Assembly (NCBI GenBank): GCA_022824305.1 | Contig: JAJEAD010000082.1 | Coordinates: 1-58,876, forward strand | From: Gammaproteobacteria bacterium | GTDB lineage: Bacteria > Pseudomonadota > Gammaproteobacteria > HK1 | Length of the DNA stretch: 58,876 nt | Reading direction: 5' to 3' | In this document: piece after piece, positions 34,025-41,820 of the stretch | Layout of the letters: every line of letters begins with the position of its first letter | How positions within the stretch are numbered: the first letter of the stretch is position 1 | The notes under the pieces: generated by a model | The model's database searches: none | What the model saw: only the letters and a program-made list of their open reading frames with translations | What the model was told of the DNA's origin: nothing | Program-made: the position numbers and the translations under genes

Positions 34025-35223
34025 CAAAGCGCCGCTTCCATGCGCTTGGCCACCTCTTCGTACATCACCTCGGTCGCCCCGCCCCCGACGAGGTGAGCGC
34101 GCATGTCGCGGGCCATGCGCTCGATCGTGCTCTCGCGCATGAACCCGAAGGCGCCGTGGAAGCGCTGGCAGGCGAGGACCACGTCGTTCACGAGCTCTCC
34201 CCCCCAGGCCTTGGCCATCGACACCTGCGCCACGCAGTCCACCCCCTGCGTATCGAGCCACGCGGTGTGGTAGACGAGGTGGCGCAGCCCCTCGACCCGC
34301 GCGCTGAGCGCGGCGAGGCGCTGGCGGATCGCCTGGCGGTCCCAGAGCCTGCCACCGAAGGCCTTGCGCTCCCGCGTGTACTCGAGCGTCAGCTCGATCG
34401 CCCTGGCCGCCTCGCCGACGTTGACCGCGGCCGCGACCAGGCGCTCGTTCTGGAAGTTCTTCATGATCTCGTAGAAGCCCCGGTGCTCCTCTCCGAGCAG
34501 GGCGTCGGCGGGCAGGCGGGCGTCCTCGAAGACGAGCTCCGCGGTATCGGAGCAGAGCCAGCCCATCTTGTCGAGCTGGCGCGCGACGCGGAAACCGGGG
34601 GTGTCGCGCTCGACGATGAACATCGAGGTGCCCCGCGAGGGCTTCGCCTCCGGGTCGCTTCGCGCGGCGACGAAGAGCAGGTTCGCGTGCACGCCATTCG
34701 TGATGTACACCTTGGAGCCGTTCAGCACCCAGCCGTTTCCCTCGCGACGGGCGCGGGTGCGGATCCCCTGCACGTCGGAGCCGGCATCGGGCTCGGTCAC
34801 CGCCACCGCGGTCACGATCTCGCCGGAGACGATGCCCGGCACGTAGCGCGCGAGCTGGTCGGCCCGGCCGGAGTTGATGAGATGGGGCGAGGCCATGTCG
34901 GTGTGCACCAGCACTGCGACCGCGAAGCCGCTGTAGGTGGAGCGCCCGAGCTCTTCGGCAAGCACCACCGAGGCGAGCGCGTCGAGCCCGCTGCCGCCGT
35001 GCTCGACCGGACAGCGCATGCCGAGCACCCCGAGGTCTCCGAGCTTGCGGAACACCTCCCGGGGAATCTTGCCCGCCGCCTCCCAGTCGTCGGCATGCGG
35101 GAGGACCTCTCGTTCGACGAAGCGCCGCACCTGCTCGCGCAGCATGCGGTGCTCTTCCGCGACGTGGATGGAATCGTGCACCCTCGACCTCGTGCCGGCT
35201 GGAGCCCGCGGCTCCAGCGGCAT
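34024..35223 (-). CDS. acyl-CoA dehydrogenase
   Basis: Encodes 399 residues; the start ATG lies one base after the stop of the fusion gene upstream, and its stop overlaps the indolepyruvate oxidoreductase start (TGATG). The N-terminal helical domain has HGGSGLDALASVVLAEELG. The FAD-binding segment VAVTEPDAGSDVQGIRTRA and YITNGVHANL are the first ACAD signature, and the C-terminal QRFHGAFGFMRESTIERMARDMRAHLVGGGATEVM is the second; RMARD-x-R is characteristic. The catalytic base is not obvious, since the G-G-A-T-E stretch carries Glu in the usual short-chain position. It introduces the alpha-beta double bond into an acyl-CoA and passes electrons to ETF. Confidence 0.9.
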   Translation of the reverse strand: MPLEPRAPAGTRSRVHDSIHVAEEHRMLREQVRRFVEREVLPHADDWEAAGKIPREVFRKLGDLGVLGMRCPVEHGGSGLDALASVVLAEELGRSTYSGFAVAVLVHTDMASPHLINSGRADQLARYVPGIVSGEIVTAVAVTEPDAGSDVQGIRTRARREGNGWVLNGSKVYITNGVHANLLFVAARSDPEAKPSRGTSMFIVERDTPGFRVARQLDKMGWLCSDTAELVFEDARLPADALLGEEHRGFYEIMKNFQNERLVAAAVNVGEAARAIELTLEYTRERKAFGGRLWDRQAIRQRLAALSARVEGLRHLVYHTAWLDTQGVDCVAQVSMAKAWGGELVNDVVLACQRFHGAFGFMRESTIERMARDMRAHLVGGGATEVMYEEVAKRMEAAL

Positions 35224-35224
35224 T

Positions 35225-37171
35225 CTAGCCGCCGGACGGGGGAGCGGGCGCGGCGAGACGTTCGAGGAGGCGTGCGACCTCCGCCCCGCTCGCCTGCGCG
35301 GGCCGGTACCAGGAGCGCTCGGCCGCGTTCGCGATGCGGGTGCGATCCCCCGGGGAATCCGGTATGAACCCGATCCACAGCTCGCTCATCTCGTCGGTGG
35401 TCTCCCAGCCCCAGGTCACGCTTCGGGGCGGAACGGCGGGGTTCTGCGGATTGTCCGCGGAGTTGTCGTAGCGCACCCAGGCGTCGATCCGGCTGCCGGC
35501 GGGCAGGTGAACCGGCTCGCGGTAGGTGAAGGTGTTCTGCCATCGGAAGTCCCAGTCCGCGATACGGATGAGGGGCAGCTCCCGGCCGTCGGGCAGGGTC
35601 GCGACGGAAATGAACTCACGGCCGAGAAAATGCATGTGGGGGGTGACGTCGGTCAGCGTCATGCCGGCGGGGACGTCCATCGAGAATCGCCGCCAGTAGC
35701 TCTCCTCCCCGGGCGGGATGTCGAGATCCTGGGTGCCGATGACCACGCCGTCCACGTACCGGGAGACGGGCTCCCGGGCGAAGTAGAAGGCCACCTCGCT
35801 TCGATCGGTGGTCGCTCGGCCGGTCAGGTGATAGTGCACCTCCAGGACCACGTCGCCTCCCCGGGGCATCCACATCCCCTGCCCCCGATCGAGGACCCAC
35901 GGCTCCGCCCCCGGAGTCCATCCGCCGATGCCCCAGGCGTTGTAGTCGAGAAAGCCGCCGGTGCCGAAAACCGAAAAGCCCGGTGTCTCGTCCTTCGCAT
36001 CCTCCGCCCGCGCACGGCCCTCGTAGTCGATCAGGTAGTTGGCGTGGTGCACGACCCCGGGGTCCCCGGGACTGAAGTCGAGGGCGACGACGACCCTGTC
36101 TTCGGAAAAGTCGGTGGGAATGACGAAGTAGCGGTAGATGTCGTCGCCGTTCGCCGGCACCTCGAAGGGCTCGCGCATCGCGAGGACCAGGTCCGGCTCG
36201 CCCAGCCGCCACTTGGAACGAGGCTGCTTCGATACCGGCATGGCGTCCTCCGGATCGCCCCGGCGGGCACCGGTGAGCGACCAGGTCCGCAGCAGCTCGA
36301 TCTGCCGTGCGCTCAGGCGGCGGGAGTCTCGAAACTCGCCGAAGCCGGGCACTGCGCGCCAGGGCGGCATGAGCCGTTCTCCGCTCATGTAGGCGATCAT
36401 CCGGTGCCAGCGCCGGGCGTTGTCGAAGCCCTCGAGCGAGAAGGGCGCGACGCCTCCCCGCCGGTGGCACTCGACGCAGTTGGCCTGGAGCAACGGGGCG
36501 ACGTGGCGTGCCCAGTTGACCTCGCCGACCCCGGCGCCCGGCTCGCCGGGTTCGCCCCAGGCAGGGTGGAAGCAACCGACCGCCTCCGTCTCGTAGGGCT
36601 TCGCATGATCGCCCGACGCGATGCTCCCGATGACCTCGCGCAGGTCGTGCGACGCCACCCGCGTGCGCAGCCTGCCGACGGCCGCGAATCGATCGTCGAC
36701 CCGGCCCCGGTAGACGACCCGGTTGGCGGTGGAGATCACGAAGGACTCCGACATCACCCGTGGCTCCAGGCGCACGGCCAGATCGCCGGCGCTGTCGAAT
36801 ATGACGGGGAACTCGATGTCGAAACGGTCGGCAAAATCCGCGCCCTCCCGCCAGCCGATGTCGGGATTCGACAGCACGCCGTAGAGGGACACCCCGCGCG
36901 AACGAGCGGACTCGTACAGATCGTTGAGCACCGGGATGTATCTCGTCGCCACCGGGCACGCGGTATCGAGAAACACCAGCGCCACGGGCTGCACCTTTCC
37001 CATGGACACCCCGATCCGGTGCTGGCGTCCCTCGACGTCGCTGACCCGGACACCGATCAGATCGACATGCTCTCCGGCCCCCGGCGCCGCGGCGGCCGTC
37101 GTGATCGTGCCCGCCAGCAGCCATCCGAGCCCGAACAGCATGCGAAGCAACCCCAATAGCGTATTCGTCAT
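35225..37171 (-). CDS. redoxin - CxxCH - copper type II monooxygenase-like fusion, probably exported
   Basis: Encodes 648 residues from ATG 37171, which overlaps the TetR stop (TGATG). An N-terminal hydrophobic segment (LLGLLRMLFGLGWLLAGTITTAAAAP) suggests export. Residues 35-185 form a redoxin domain with one active Cys72 in DTACPVATR. A cytochrome-c-type motif CVECH (232-236) follows. Residues about 325-640 resemble the PHM copper-monooxygenase fold, with His375-His376 (VVHHANY), His446-x-His448 (EVHYHLTG) and HMHFLG (512-517) as likely copper ligands. The combination implies a periplasmic redox enzyme using heme and copper. Function and substrate are unknown; the position directly after the TetR gene suggests ligand-controlled expression. 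Confidence 0.75.
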   Translation of the reverse strand: MTNTLLGLLRMLFGLGWLLAGTITTAAAAPGAGEHVDLIGVRVSDVEGRQHRIGVSMGKVQPVALVFLDTACPVATRYIPVLNDLYESARSRGVSLYGVLSNPDIGWREGADFADRFDIEFPVIFDSAGDLAVRLEPRVMSESFVISTANRVVYRGRVDDRFAAVGRLRTRVASHDLREVIGSIASGDHAKPYETEAVGCFHPAWGEPGEPGAGVGEVNWARHVAPLLQANCVECHRRGGVAPFSLEGFDNARRWHRMIAYMSGERLMPPWRAVPGFGEFRDSRRLSARQIELLRTWSLTGARRGDPEDAMPVSKQPRSKWRLGEPDLVLAMREPFEVPANGDDIYRYFVIPTDFSEDRVVVALDFSPGDPGVVHHANYLIDYEGRARAEDAKDETPGFSVFGTGGFLDYNAWGIGGWTPGAEPWVLDRGQGMWMPRGGDVVLEVHYHLTGRATTDRSEVAFYFAREPVSRYVDGVVIGTQDLDIPPGEESYWRRFSMDVPAGMTLTDVTPHMHFLGREFISVATLPDGRELPLIRIADWDFRWQNTFTYREPVHLPAGSRIDAWVRYDNSADNPQNPAVPPRSVTWGWETTDEMSELWIGFIPDSPGDRTRIANAAERSWYRPAQASGAEVARLLERLAAPAPPSGG

Positions 37172-37719
37172 CGGCCCATCCCCCGAAGCAGTGTGCGAAG
37201 CGCGAGGCCGGCGGCATCCGACCGGGCCAGGTTCCCCGCTGCGACCTGCGACCATGCGAGCCACACCTGCGCGTCGATGCTCGCGACAACCCAGCTCCGC
37301 GGCACGTCCGTGGCAATCGCGCCTTCCTCCCTGAGCTCGTCGACCAGGCACCCCAGCCACTCGAGACTCGCCTCGTGGCGCGCCTTGAGGCCCGTGTCGT
37401 CGGAGCGCTCGGAGGCCAGGAAGTGGTAGCGGTCCCCGAGCGGTATCAGCGCCTCCAGCATCCGTGACAGGCGATCCCGGGCGCTGCGGGCATCTCCGAT
37501 TGCCTCGTCCACCACGGCATCGACCTCGTCCATGCATTGGCGGGTGATGGCGGTGAGGAGGTCGACACGGGAAGAAAAGTGCCGGTGCAGAGTCGCCCGC
37601 CCCACCCCGGCGCGCTCCGCAATCGCGGACAGCGACGCGCCGGGATTGCGTGCGAGCGCGTCGATGGCCGCATCGACAATGGCCTCCCTAACCGGGGGTC
37701 TCATCGCTGTCTTCGCCAT
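37168..37719 (-). CDS. TetR/AcrR family transcriptional regulator
   Basis: Encodes 183 residues from ATG 37719, with GGGAGGA upstream; a longer in-frame start is disregarded. The N-terminal HTH VREAIVDAAIDALARNPGASLSAIAERAGVGRATLHRHFSSRVDLLTAI is a textbook TetR DNA-binding domain. The C-terminal ligand domain contains HFLASERSDD and many Trp residues (WLGCLVDEL, WVVASIDAQVWLAW). It heads a nine-gene co-directional run, and its own promoter carries the inverted repeat TGTCT-N6-AGACA, so autoregulation and control of the fusion, acyl-CoA dehydrogenase and following genes is likely. The ligand is unknown, perhaps an acyl-CoA or aromatic acid. Confidence 0.88.
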   Translation of the reverse strand: MAKTAMRPPVREAIVDAAIDALARNPGASLSAIAERAGVGRATLHRHFSSRVDLLTAITRQCMDEVDAVVDEAIGDARSARDRLSRMLEALIPLGDRYHFLASERSDDTGLKARHEASLEWLGCLVDELREEGAIATDVPRSWVVASIDAQVWLAWSQVAAGNLARSDAAGLALRTLLRGMGR

Positions 37720-37765
37720 GCTGGTCCTCCCGTGCACGAGCCAGGCTTCGCGTAGATGGGAGCGA

Positions 37766-37798
37766 AGTGTACGATACAATTATGTCTCAATCAAGACA
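37766..37798 (-). promoter_or_regulatory. tetR promoter with overlapping inverted-repeat operator
   Basis: On the minus strand, TTGATT (37789-37794) and TACACT (37766-37771) are separated by exactly 17 bp and read into tetR about 45 bp downstream. The inverted repeat TGTCT-N6-AGACA (37783-37798) covers the -35 element, the classic placement for a TetR-type operator. Both elements are seen by eye. Confidence 0.55.
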
Positions 37799-37959
37799 CG
37801 TATGGGCATTCCAATACGGAACCTCCTCCCATTCTCCCGACTGCCTTCCGGGAAAGACCCGATGTCCCCATTCGTGGCCTGTCGCACGTCCGGTTGAGAC
37901 GTTCGGCTCTCGGGAACGGCGCGGCAGAGCATGTGCCATCGGATTTCGGTGCCCTGGCC

Positions 37960-38110
37960 GCCCGGGCCACAGGGCCCGTTCCGTGCCGTGGTCGGCGTCC
38001 TCGTGTGGAGCGATTCCTACGGCCTGGCGTTGATCATCGCCACCTCCATGGTGCTCTCGATGATCATCGCGGGCATCGCGGGCGCCTTCGCCGTGCGGAA
38101 ACGCCGCGCA
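37960..38110 (+). pseudogene. fragment of an MgtE-like magnesium transporter
   Basis: The plus-strand frame around 37975-38100 reads AVVGVLVWSDSYGLALII and then ATSMVLSMIIAGIAGAFA, very similar to a transmembrane segment near the end of MgtE magnesium channels. The rest of the gene is absent: upstream sequence is unrelated and the frame runs into the epimerase gene on the other strand. It is a probable decayed remnant between the tetR promoter and the methylmalonyl-CoA epimerase. Identified from memory of the family consensus only. Confidence 0.45.
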
Positions 38111-38125
38111 TCCGGCGCATCCGGC

Positions 38126-38530
38126 TCAGGCCTGCTCAATCTCGATGAGAGTTCCGCAGAAATCCTTGGGATGGAGGAAGAGCACGGGCTTGCCGTGGGC
38201 CCCGATGCGCGGATCGCCGTCGCCGAGCACGCGCGCTCCGGCCGCGGCGAGGCGGTCGCGGGCGACGAGGATGTCGTCCACTTCGTAGCAGAGATGGTGG
38301 GTGCCGCCCTGAGGATGGCGGGACAGGAACCCGGCGATCGGGGAGTTCTCGCCGAGCGGCGTGATGAGCTCGACCTTGGCGTTGGGCAGCTCGACGAACA
38401 CCGTAATCACCCCGTGCTCGGGCAAGGGCAGGGGCTCGCTCACGGCGGCGCCCAGGGTGTCCCGGTAGACGGCGGTGGCGCTCTCTAGATCGGGCACCGC
38501 GATCGCCACGTGGTTGAGCCGTCCGATCAT
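38126..38530 (-). CDS. mce: methylmalonyl-CoA epimerase
   Basis: Encodes 134 residues from ATG 38530, with GGAAGGAGAG upstream; a longer in-frame start is discarded. The vicinal-oxygen-chelate fold is apparent: two beta-alpha-beta-beta-beta modules beginning RLNHVAIAVPDLESATAVYRDTLG and GGTHHLCYEVDDILVARDRL, with HPKDFCGTLIEIEQ at the C-terminus. Metal ligands His7 (LNHVA), Gln/Glu and His of THH and the C-terminal Glu match the epimerase set. It interconverts (R)- and (S)-methylmalonyl-CoA in propionate and odd-chain or branched amino-acid breakdown. No mutase or propionyl-CoA carboxylase alpha subunit is nearby, but the carboxyl transferase at 24.6-26.2 kb is compatible. Confidence 0.87.
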   Translation of the reverse strand: MIGRLNHVAIAVPDLESATAVYRDTLGAAVSEPLPLPEHGVITVFVELPNAKVELITPLGENSPIAGFLSRHPQGGTHHLCYEVDDILVARDRLAAAGARVLGDGDPRIGAHGKPVLFLHPKDFCGTLIEIEQA

Positions 38531-38644
38531 ATCTCTCCTTCCTCCGCCCCGCGCCTCGACACGCCGCTCATGCCGTGCGGGGGACATGGGCCCCTTCGCG
38601 CACTCTAACCTGAAAACCTCACCAACCCGCCAGGTGGGGCAGGG

Positions 38645-38699
38645 TTTACTGGAGCCCTCAGCCTTGCTTTATTCTCCGCCCCGGCCGTCGGTGCCGGGG
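38645..38699 (+). promoter_or_regulatory. putative promoter and leader hairpin upstream of the DauA-like gene
   Basis: TTTACT (38645-38650) and TTTATT (38668-38673) are separated by 17 bp in an unusually AT-rich stretch. Six bases after the -10 lies a perfect 7-bp hairpin, CCCCGGC-N7-GCCGGGG (38679-38699), followed about 50 bp later by the ATG. There is no T-run, so it is a leader structure or operator, not a terminator. Confidence 0.45.
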
Positions 38700-38747
38700 C
38701 CTATCGTCGGCGGCCGATCATGCCGCGACCGCACATGAGGAATCACG

Positions 38748-39878
38748 ATGGCGCGCGAGTGCGACTTTCTGGTAATCGGCGCCGGCATCGCCGGCACTTC
38801 CTGCGCGCACTGGCTCGCGCCCGGTCGCTCCGTGATCGTGCTGGAGATGGAGGACCGGCCCGGATATCACACGACCGGGCGCTCCGTCGCGGTGTACACC
38901 GAAGCCTACGGGCCGCGCGTCATCCGCGCGCTGGCGATCTCCGGCGGAGACTTCTTCCGCCGCCCGCCCTCCTCCTTCACCGAGATCCCGCTCGCTCGAC
39001 CCCACGGATTCCTGTTCATTGCGCGCGAGGACCAGAAGCCCGCCCTCCACTCCGCGCTTGCCGCCGTGCAGCCGCTCTCGCCGGAAATCCACGAGGTGGG
39101 CGTGGAGGAGGCGCTCTCGATGGTGCCGGTCATCCGGCCCGATTACCTGGCGGCCGCAATCCTCGATCCCAACACCATGGCCCTGGACGTCGACGCCATC
39201 CACCAGGGCTACATGCGGGGCCTGCGGCGCGCGGGGGCCGAGATCGTAACCGGGGCACCGGCCGAATCCTTCGAGCGGCGCGGCGGAAAGTGGCATGTCC
39301 GCACGCCCGCCGGCGAATTCGCGGCGCCGGTGGTGATCAACGCGGCGGGAGCCTGGGCGGACGTGGTGGCGGAGCGGGTCGGGGCCCGCGCAATCGGGTT
39401 GCAGCCCAAGCGACGTACCGTGATCGCATTTCCTCTTCCGGAAGGGGTCGACGGGCGCTCGTGGCCGGTGTGCGTCGACACCGAAGAGGAGTTCTACTTC
39501 AAGGTGGACGCGGGCGTGGTGCTCGGCTCCCCCGCGGACGAAACCCCGGTACCGCCCCAGGACGCGCAACCCGAAGAGCTCGACATCGCGATCACCGTCG
39601 ATCGCATCGAGCGCGCGACCACCATGAAGGTGACGCGCATCATCCGGCGCTGGGCAGGTCTGCGGAGCTTCGTCTCCGACGGGGTTCCCGTGCTCGGCTA
39701 CGACCCGGACGTGGAGGGCTTCTTCTGGTGCGCGGGCCAGGGCGGATACGGCATCGAGACATCGAACGGCATGGGCAGAAGCTCCGCCGCGCTGGCCGTC
39801 GGCGACACTCTGCCCGAGGATGTTCGCGCGCTGGGCGTGACGGAGGCGGATCTCCACCCCGCGCGCCTGCGTCGCTGA
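38748..39878 (+). CDS. dauA: D-arginine dehydrogenase-like FAD enzyme (DAO family)
   Basis: Encodes 376 residues. It follows Pseudomonas D-arginine dehydrogenase DauA almost segment for segment: DFLVIGAGIAGTSCAHWLA, RPGYHTTGRSVAVYTEAYG, SMVPVIRPDYLAAAILDPN, LDVDAIHQGYMRGLRRAG, VINAAGAWADVVAERVG, AIGLQPKRRTVIAF, FKVDAGVVLGSPADE, WAGLRSFVSDGVPVLGYD and GFFWCAGQGGYGIETS. The His of GYHTTGRS and Tyr/Glu residues of the substrate pocket are conserved at similar positions. DauA oxidises D-arginine and other basic D-amino acids to 2-oxoacids, donating electrons to a quinone-type acceptor. It is alone after a recognisable promoter; enoyl-CoA hydratase is convergent downstream. Confidence 0.85.
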   Translation: MARECDFLVIGAGIAGTSCAHWLAPGRSVIVLEMEDRPGYHTTGRSVAVYTEAYGPRVIRALAISGGDFFRRPPSSFTEIPLARPHGFLFIAREDQKPALHSALAAVQPLSPEIHEVGVEEALSMVPVIRPDYLAAAILDPNTMALDVDAIHQGYMRGLRRAGAEIVTGAPAESFERRGGKWHVRTPAGEFAAPVVINAAGAWADVVAERVGARAIGLQPKRRTVIAFPLPEGVDGRSWPVCVDTEEEFYFKVDAGVVLGSPADETPVPPQDAQPEELDIAITVDRIERATTMKVTRIIRRWAGLRSFVSDGVPVLGYDPDVEGFFWCAGQGGYGIETSNGMGRSSAALAVGDTLPEDVRALGVTEADLHPARLRR

Positions 39879-39887
39879 GGAGTCCGG

Positions 39888-40682
39888 CTACTCGCCCCGG
39901 AACTCCGCGGGCCGCTTCTCGATGAACGCGCGCACCGCCTCGCGATGGTCGCGCATCTCGTTGGTCATCGACTCATAGGCGATGCTCGCGTCCATGAGGC
40001 TGTGCGCGATCTGGCGCAGCCCGACGTTCACCGCGACCTTGGTGTAGCGGATTGCAGCCGTCGCCCCACCCGCGAGGCGATCGCAGAACGCGTCGACCCG
40101 CTCGTCCAGCGCTTCCGCCGGAACGCAGTGGTTGATCAGCCCGATCTCGGCCGCCCGGGACGCGCTCACCGGATCTCCCGTCAGGAGATGCTCCTTGGCC
40201 CGCGCGTAGCCGATGAGCTGCGGCCAGATGATGGCGCCGCCGTCGCCCGCCACGAGGCCCACCTGCACGTGCGGGTCGGAGATGCGCGCCTTCTCGGAGG
40301 CGAAGATTACGTCGCAGAACAGGGCGATGGTGGCGCCGAGCCCCGCCGCATGGCCGTTCACCTTGGCGATCACCGGCTTCTCGCAGTCGAGCAGCCCGAA
40401 CACGATGCGCTTGGCCTCGATCCTCACCCGCTCCCACTCCGCCCGGCTGCCGCACAAGGCCTCGAGCCACGCCATATCCCCGCCGGCCGAGAAGGCCCTT
40501 CCGGCCCCGGTCAGCACGACGATGTCGCTCTCCTCATCCAGTGCGAGGTCGTAGAAGACCCGGGACAGATCGTCGTGCATCTCTCCGTCCACCGCGTTGA
40601 GGGTTTCGGGACGGTTCAGAGTGACGGTGAGGATTCGCCCCCTCCGGGTGAACGAGAGTCTCCGGTATGCGTCGAAGTTCAC
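39888..40682 (-). CDS. enoyl-CoA hydratase/isomerase family protein
   Basis: Encodes 264 residues from a GTG start with GGAGAG upstream. Crotonase-fold signatures: LTVTLNRPETLNAVDGEMH, oxyanion-hole FSAGGDMAWLE, and VIAKVNGHAAGLGATIALFCDVIFASEKARISDPHVQVGLVAGDGG. Instead of the usual catalytic Glu just before the Gly-rich loop, the segment reads DPHVQVG, and the second acidic residue appears as Asp in AGDGG, so hydration chemistry may be altered. It may act as an isomerase or hydrolase of acyl-CoA. Transcribed convergently with the DauA-like gene and separate from neighbouring operons. Confidence 0.87.
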   Translation of the reverse strand: MNFDAYRRLSFTRRGRILTVTLNRPETLNAVDGEMHDDLSRVFYDLALDEESDIVVLTGAGRAFSAGGDMAWLEALCGSRAEWERVRIEAKRIVFGLLDCEKPVIAKVNGHAAGLGATIALFCDVIFASEKARISDPHVQVGLVAGDGGAIIWPQLIGYARAKEHLLTGDPVSASRAAEIGLINHCVPAEALDERVDAFCDRLAGGATAAIRYTKVAVNVGLRQIAHSLMDASIAYESMTNEMRDHREAVRAFIEKRPAEFRGE

Positions 40683-40806
40683 AATAGCTCTCCTTGTCCC
40701 GTTGCCGCGCGCACCACGGAGACTAGCGCCCCGCCTTCTCCGGGACCAAGTGTGTGGCGGCGGGAGGCCGACGCCAGGTGTACTGACACGCGCGGCGGCG
40801 CGCCCG

Positions 40807-41559
40807 CTACAGGGGAAGACTGCCCTGCAGCGCGCGCAGGCCGCGCTCGCGCTGACGGTAGTCGGGAACGGCGCTCTCCACCATCGCCCAGAAGCGCAGG
40901 GAGTGGTTCATGTGCCGCAGGTGACACAGTTCATGGACGACGACGTAGTCGGCGAAGGCCCCCGGCACCATCATGAGTCGCCAGTTGAGACTGATGCGCC
41001 CCTGAGCGGAGCAGCTTCCCCAGCGCGTGCGCTGACCCCGGATCGCGACACTCGCGGGCTCCACCCCGAGGCGCGGCGCATAGTGCTCGACACGGCTCGC
41101 GAGATGGTGCGCGGCGGCGCCCCGGTACCAGGATTCCAGCAGGCGGCGCACCTCACCCTCGTCGAGAGACGCCGGGCTGGTCCGCAGGACTGCGCCCCGG
41201 CGCTCCACGCTGCCGCGCGGGCGCCGCGCGGCGCCAAAGAGGTCAATCTGCGCCTGCGGCCGAACATCGAGCCGCAGCCAGGCGTCGAGCAGGGGCAGGC
41301 GCGCTCCGCTCACCAGCCGCGGGCGCCCTGCGAGCTTCTCACGCGTGCGCTCGAGCGTGCGCAGGACCCACTGGGCGTTCTCGCGCAACACTTCCCGGGC
41401 CCTCGGCAGGCTGAATCGCCACGGAGCGCGAACCTCGATGGTTCCCCCGTCGTTGACCATGATGTGGACGTGCCGCCGGCGTGGCACCCGCTTGAAGACG
41501 TAGGGTACTTCGACCGTGCCGAGCCGCACCGCGTCCTCGCGCTCGATCGTGGCTCCCAA
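40807..41559 (-). CDS. YgjP-like zinc metallopeptidase (DUF45 / SprT-like)
   Basis: Encodes 250 residues from a TTG start preceded by GGGGGAG, the only start with a good ribosome-binding site. The C-terminal half has the DUF45 signature: RGQRTRWGSCSAQGRISLNWRLMMVPGAFADYVVVHELCHLRHMNHSLRFWAMV. The HELCH zinc motif and the later His of MNHSLRFW form the metal site. The N-terminal half has the YgjP-type Arg/Lys-rich strand VPYVFKRVPRRRHVHIMV. The family is widespread in bacteria; substrates are undefined, with some links to restriction or DNA-protein processing. Lone gene here, divergent from the hydroxyacid dehydrogenase. Confidence 0.85.
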   Translation of the reverse strand: MGATIEREDAVRLGTVEVPYVFKRVPRRRHVHIMVNDGGTIEVRAPWRFSLPRAREVLRENAQWVLRTLERTREKLAGRPRLVSGARLPLLDAWLRLDVRPQAQIDLFGAARRPRGSVERRGAVLRTSPASLDEGEVRRLLESWYRGAAAHHLASRVEHYAPRLGVEPASVAIRGQRTRWGSCSAQGRISLNWRLMMVPGAFADYVVVHELCHLRHMNHSLRFWAMVESAVPDYRQRERGLRALQGSLPL

Positions 41560-41820
41560 GAGTCTGCTCCCCCGCTTCGGTCAGCGCCGCGTCGCGCCGC
41601 CCGCGATGCGCATGAACTCCACGCGGACCTCGGGAGCGTAGCCGTCGCGCATCGATACTTCCATCGCCGGAGCGCCCGATGGTGTGCGGGGCGGAGCCCG
41701 CGTTCCTTAGAATGGGATTCATCCGACGCAGGCAATCGATTCGGCCCCCTGATCCGTCCACCCGGCCGCATCCGGAGAGCGTCACCGTGAACGGGTACCA
41801 GGTTCTGAAGGAGCACTTAC

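Noticed and set aside
29630..34096. 1,488-codon open plus-strand frame opposite the indolepyruvate oxidoreductase
   Set aside because: Antisense mirror of a well-supported gene, with low-complexity His/Arg/Glu composition; real motifs lie on the minus strand.
38679..38699. CCCCGGC/GCCGGGG hairpin as a terminator
   Set aside because: No T-run follows and it lies downstream of a promoter, before the DauA-like start.
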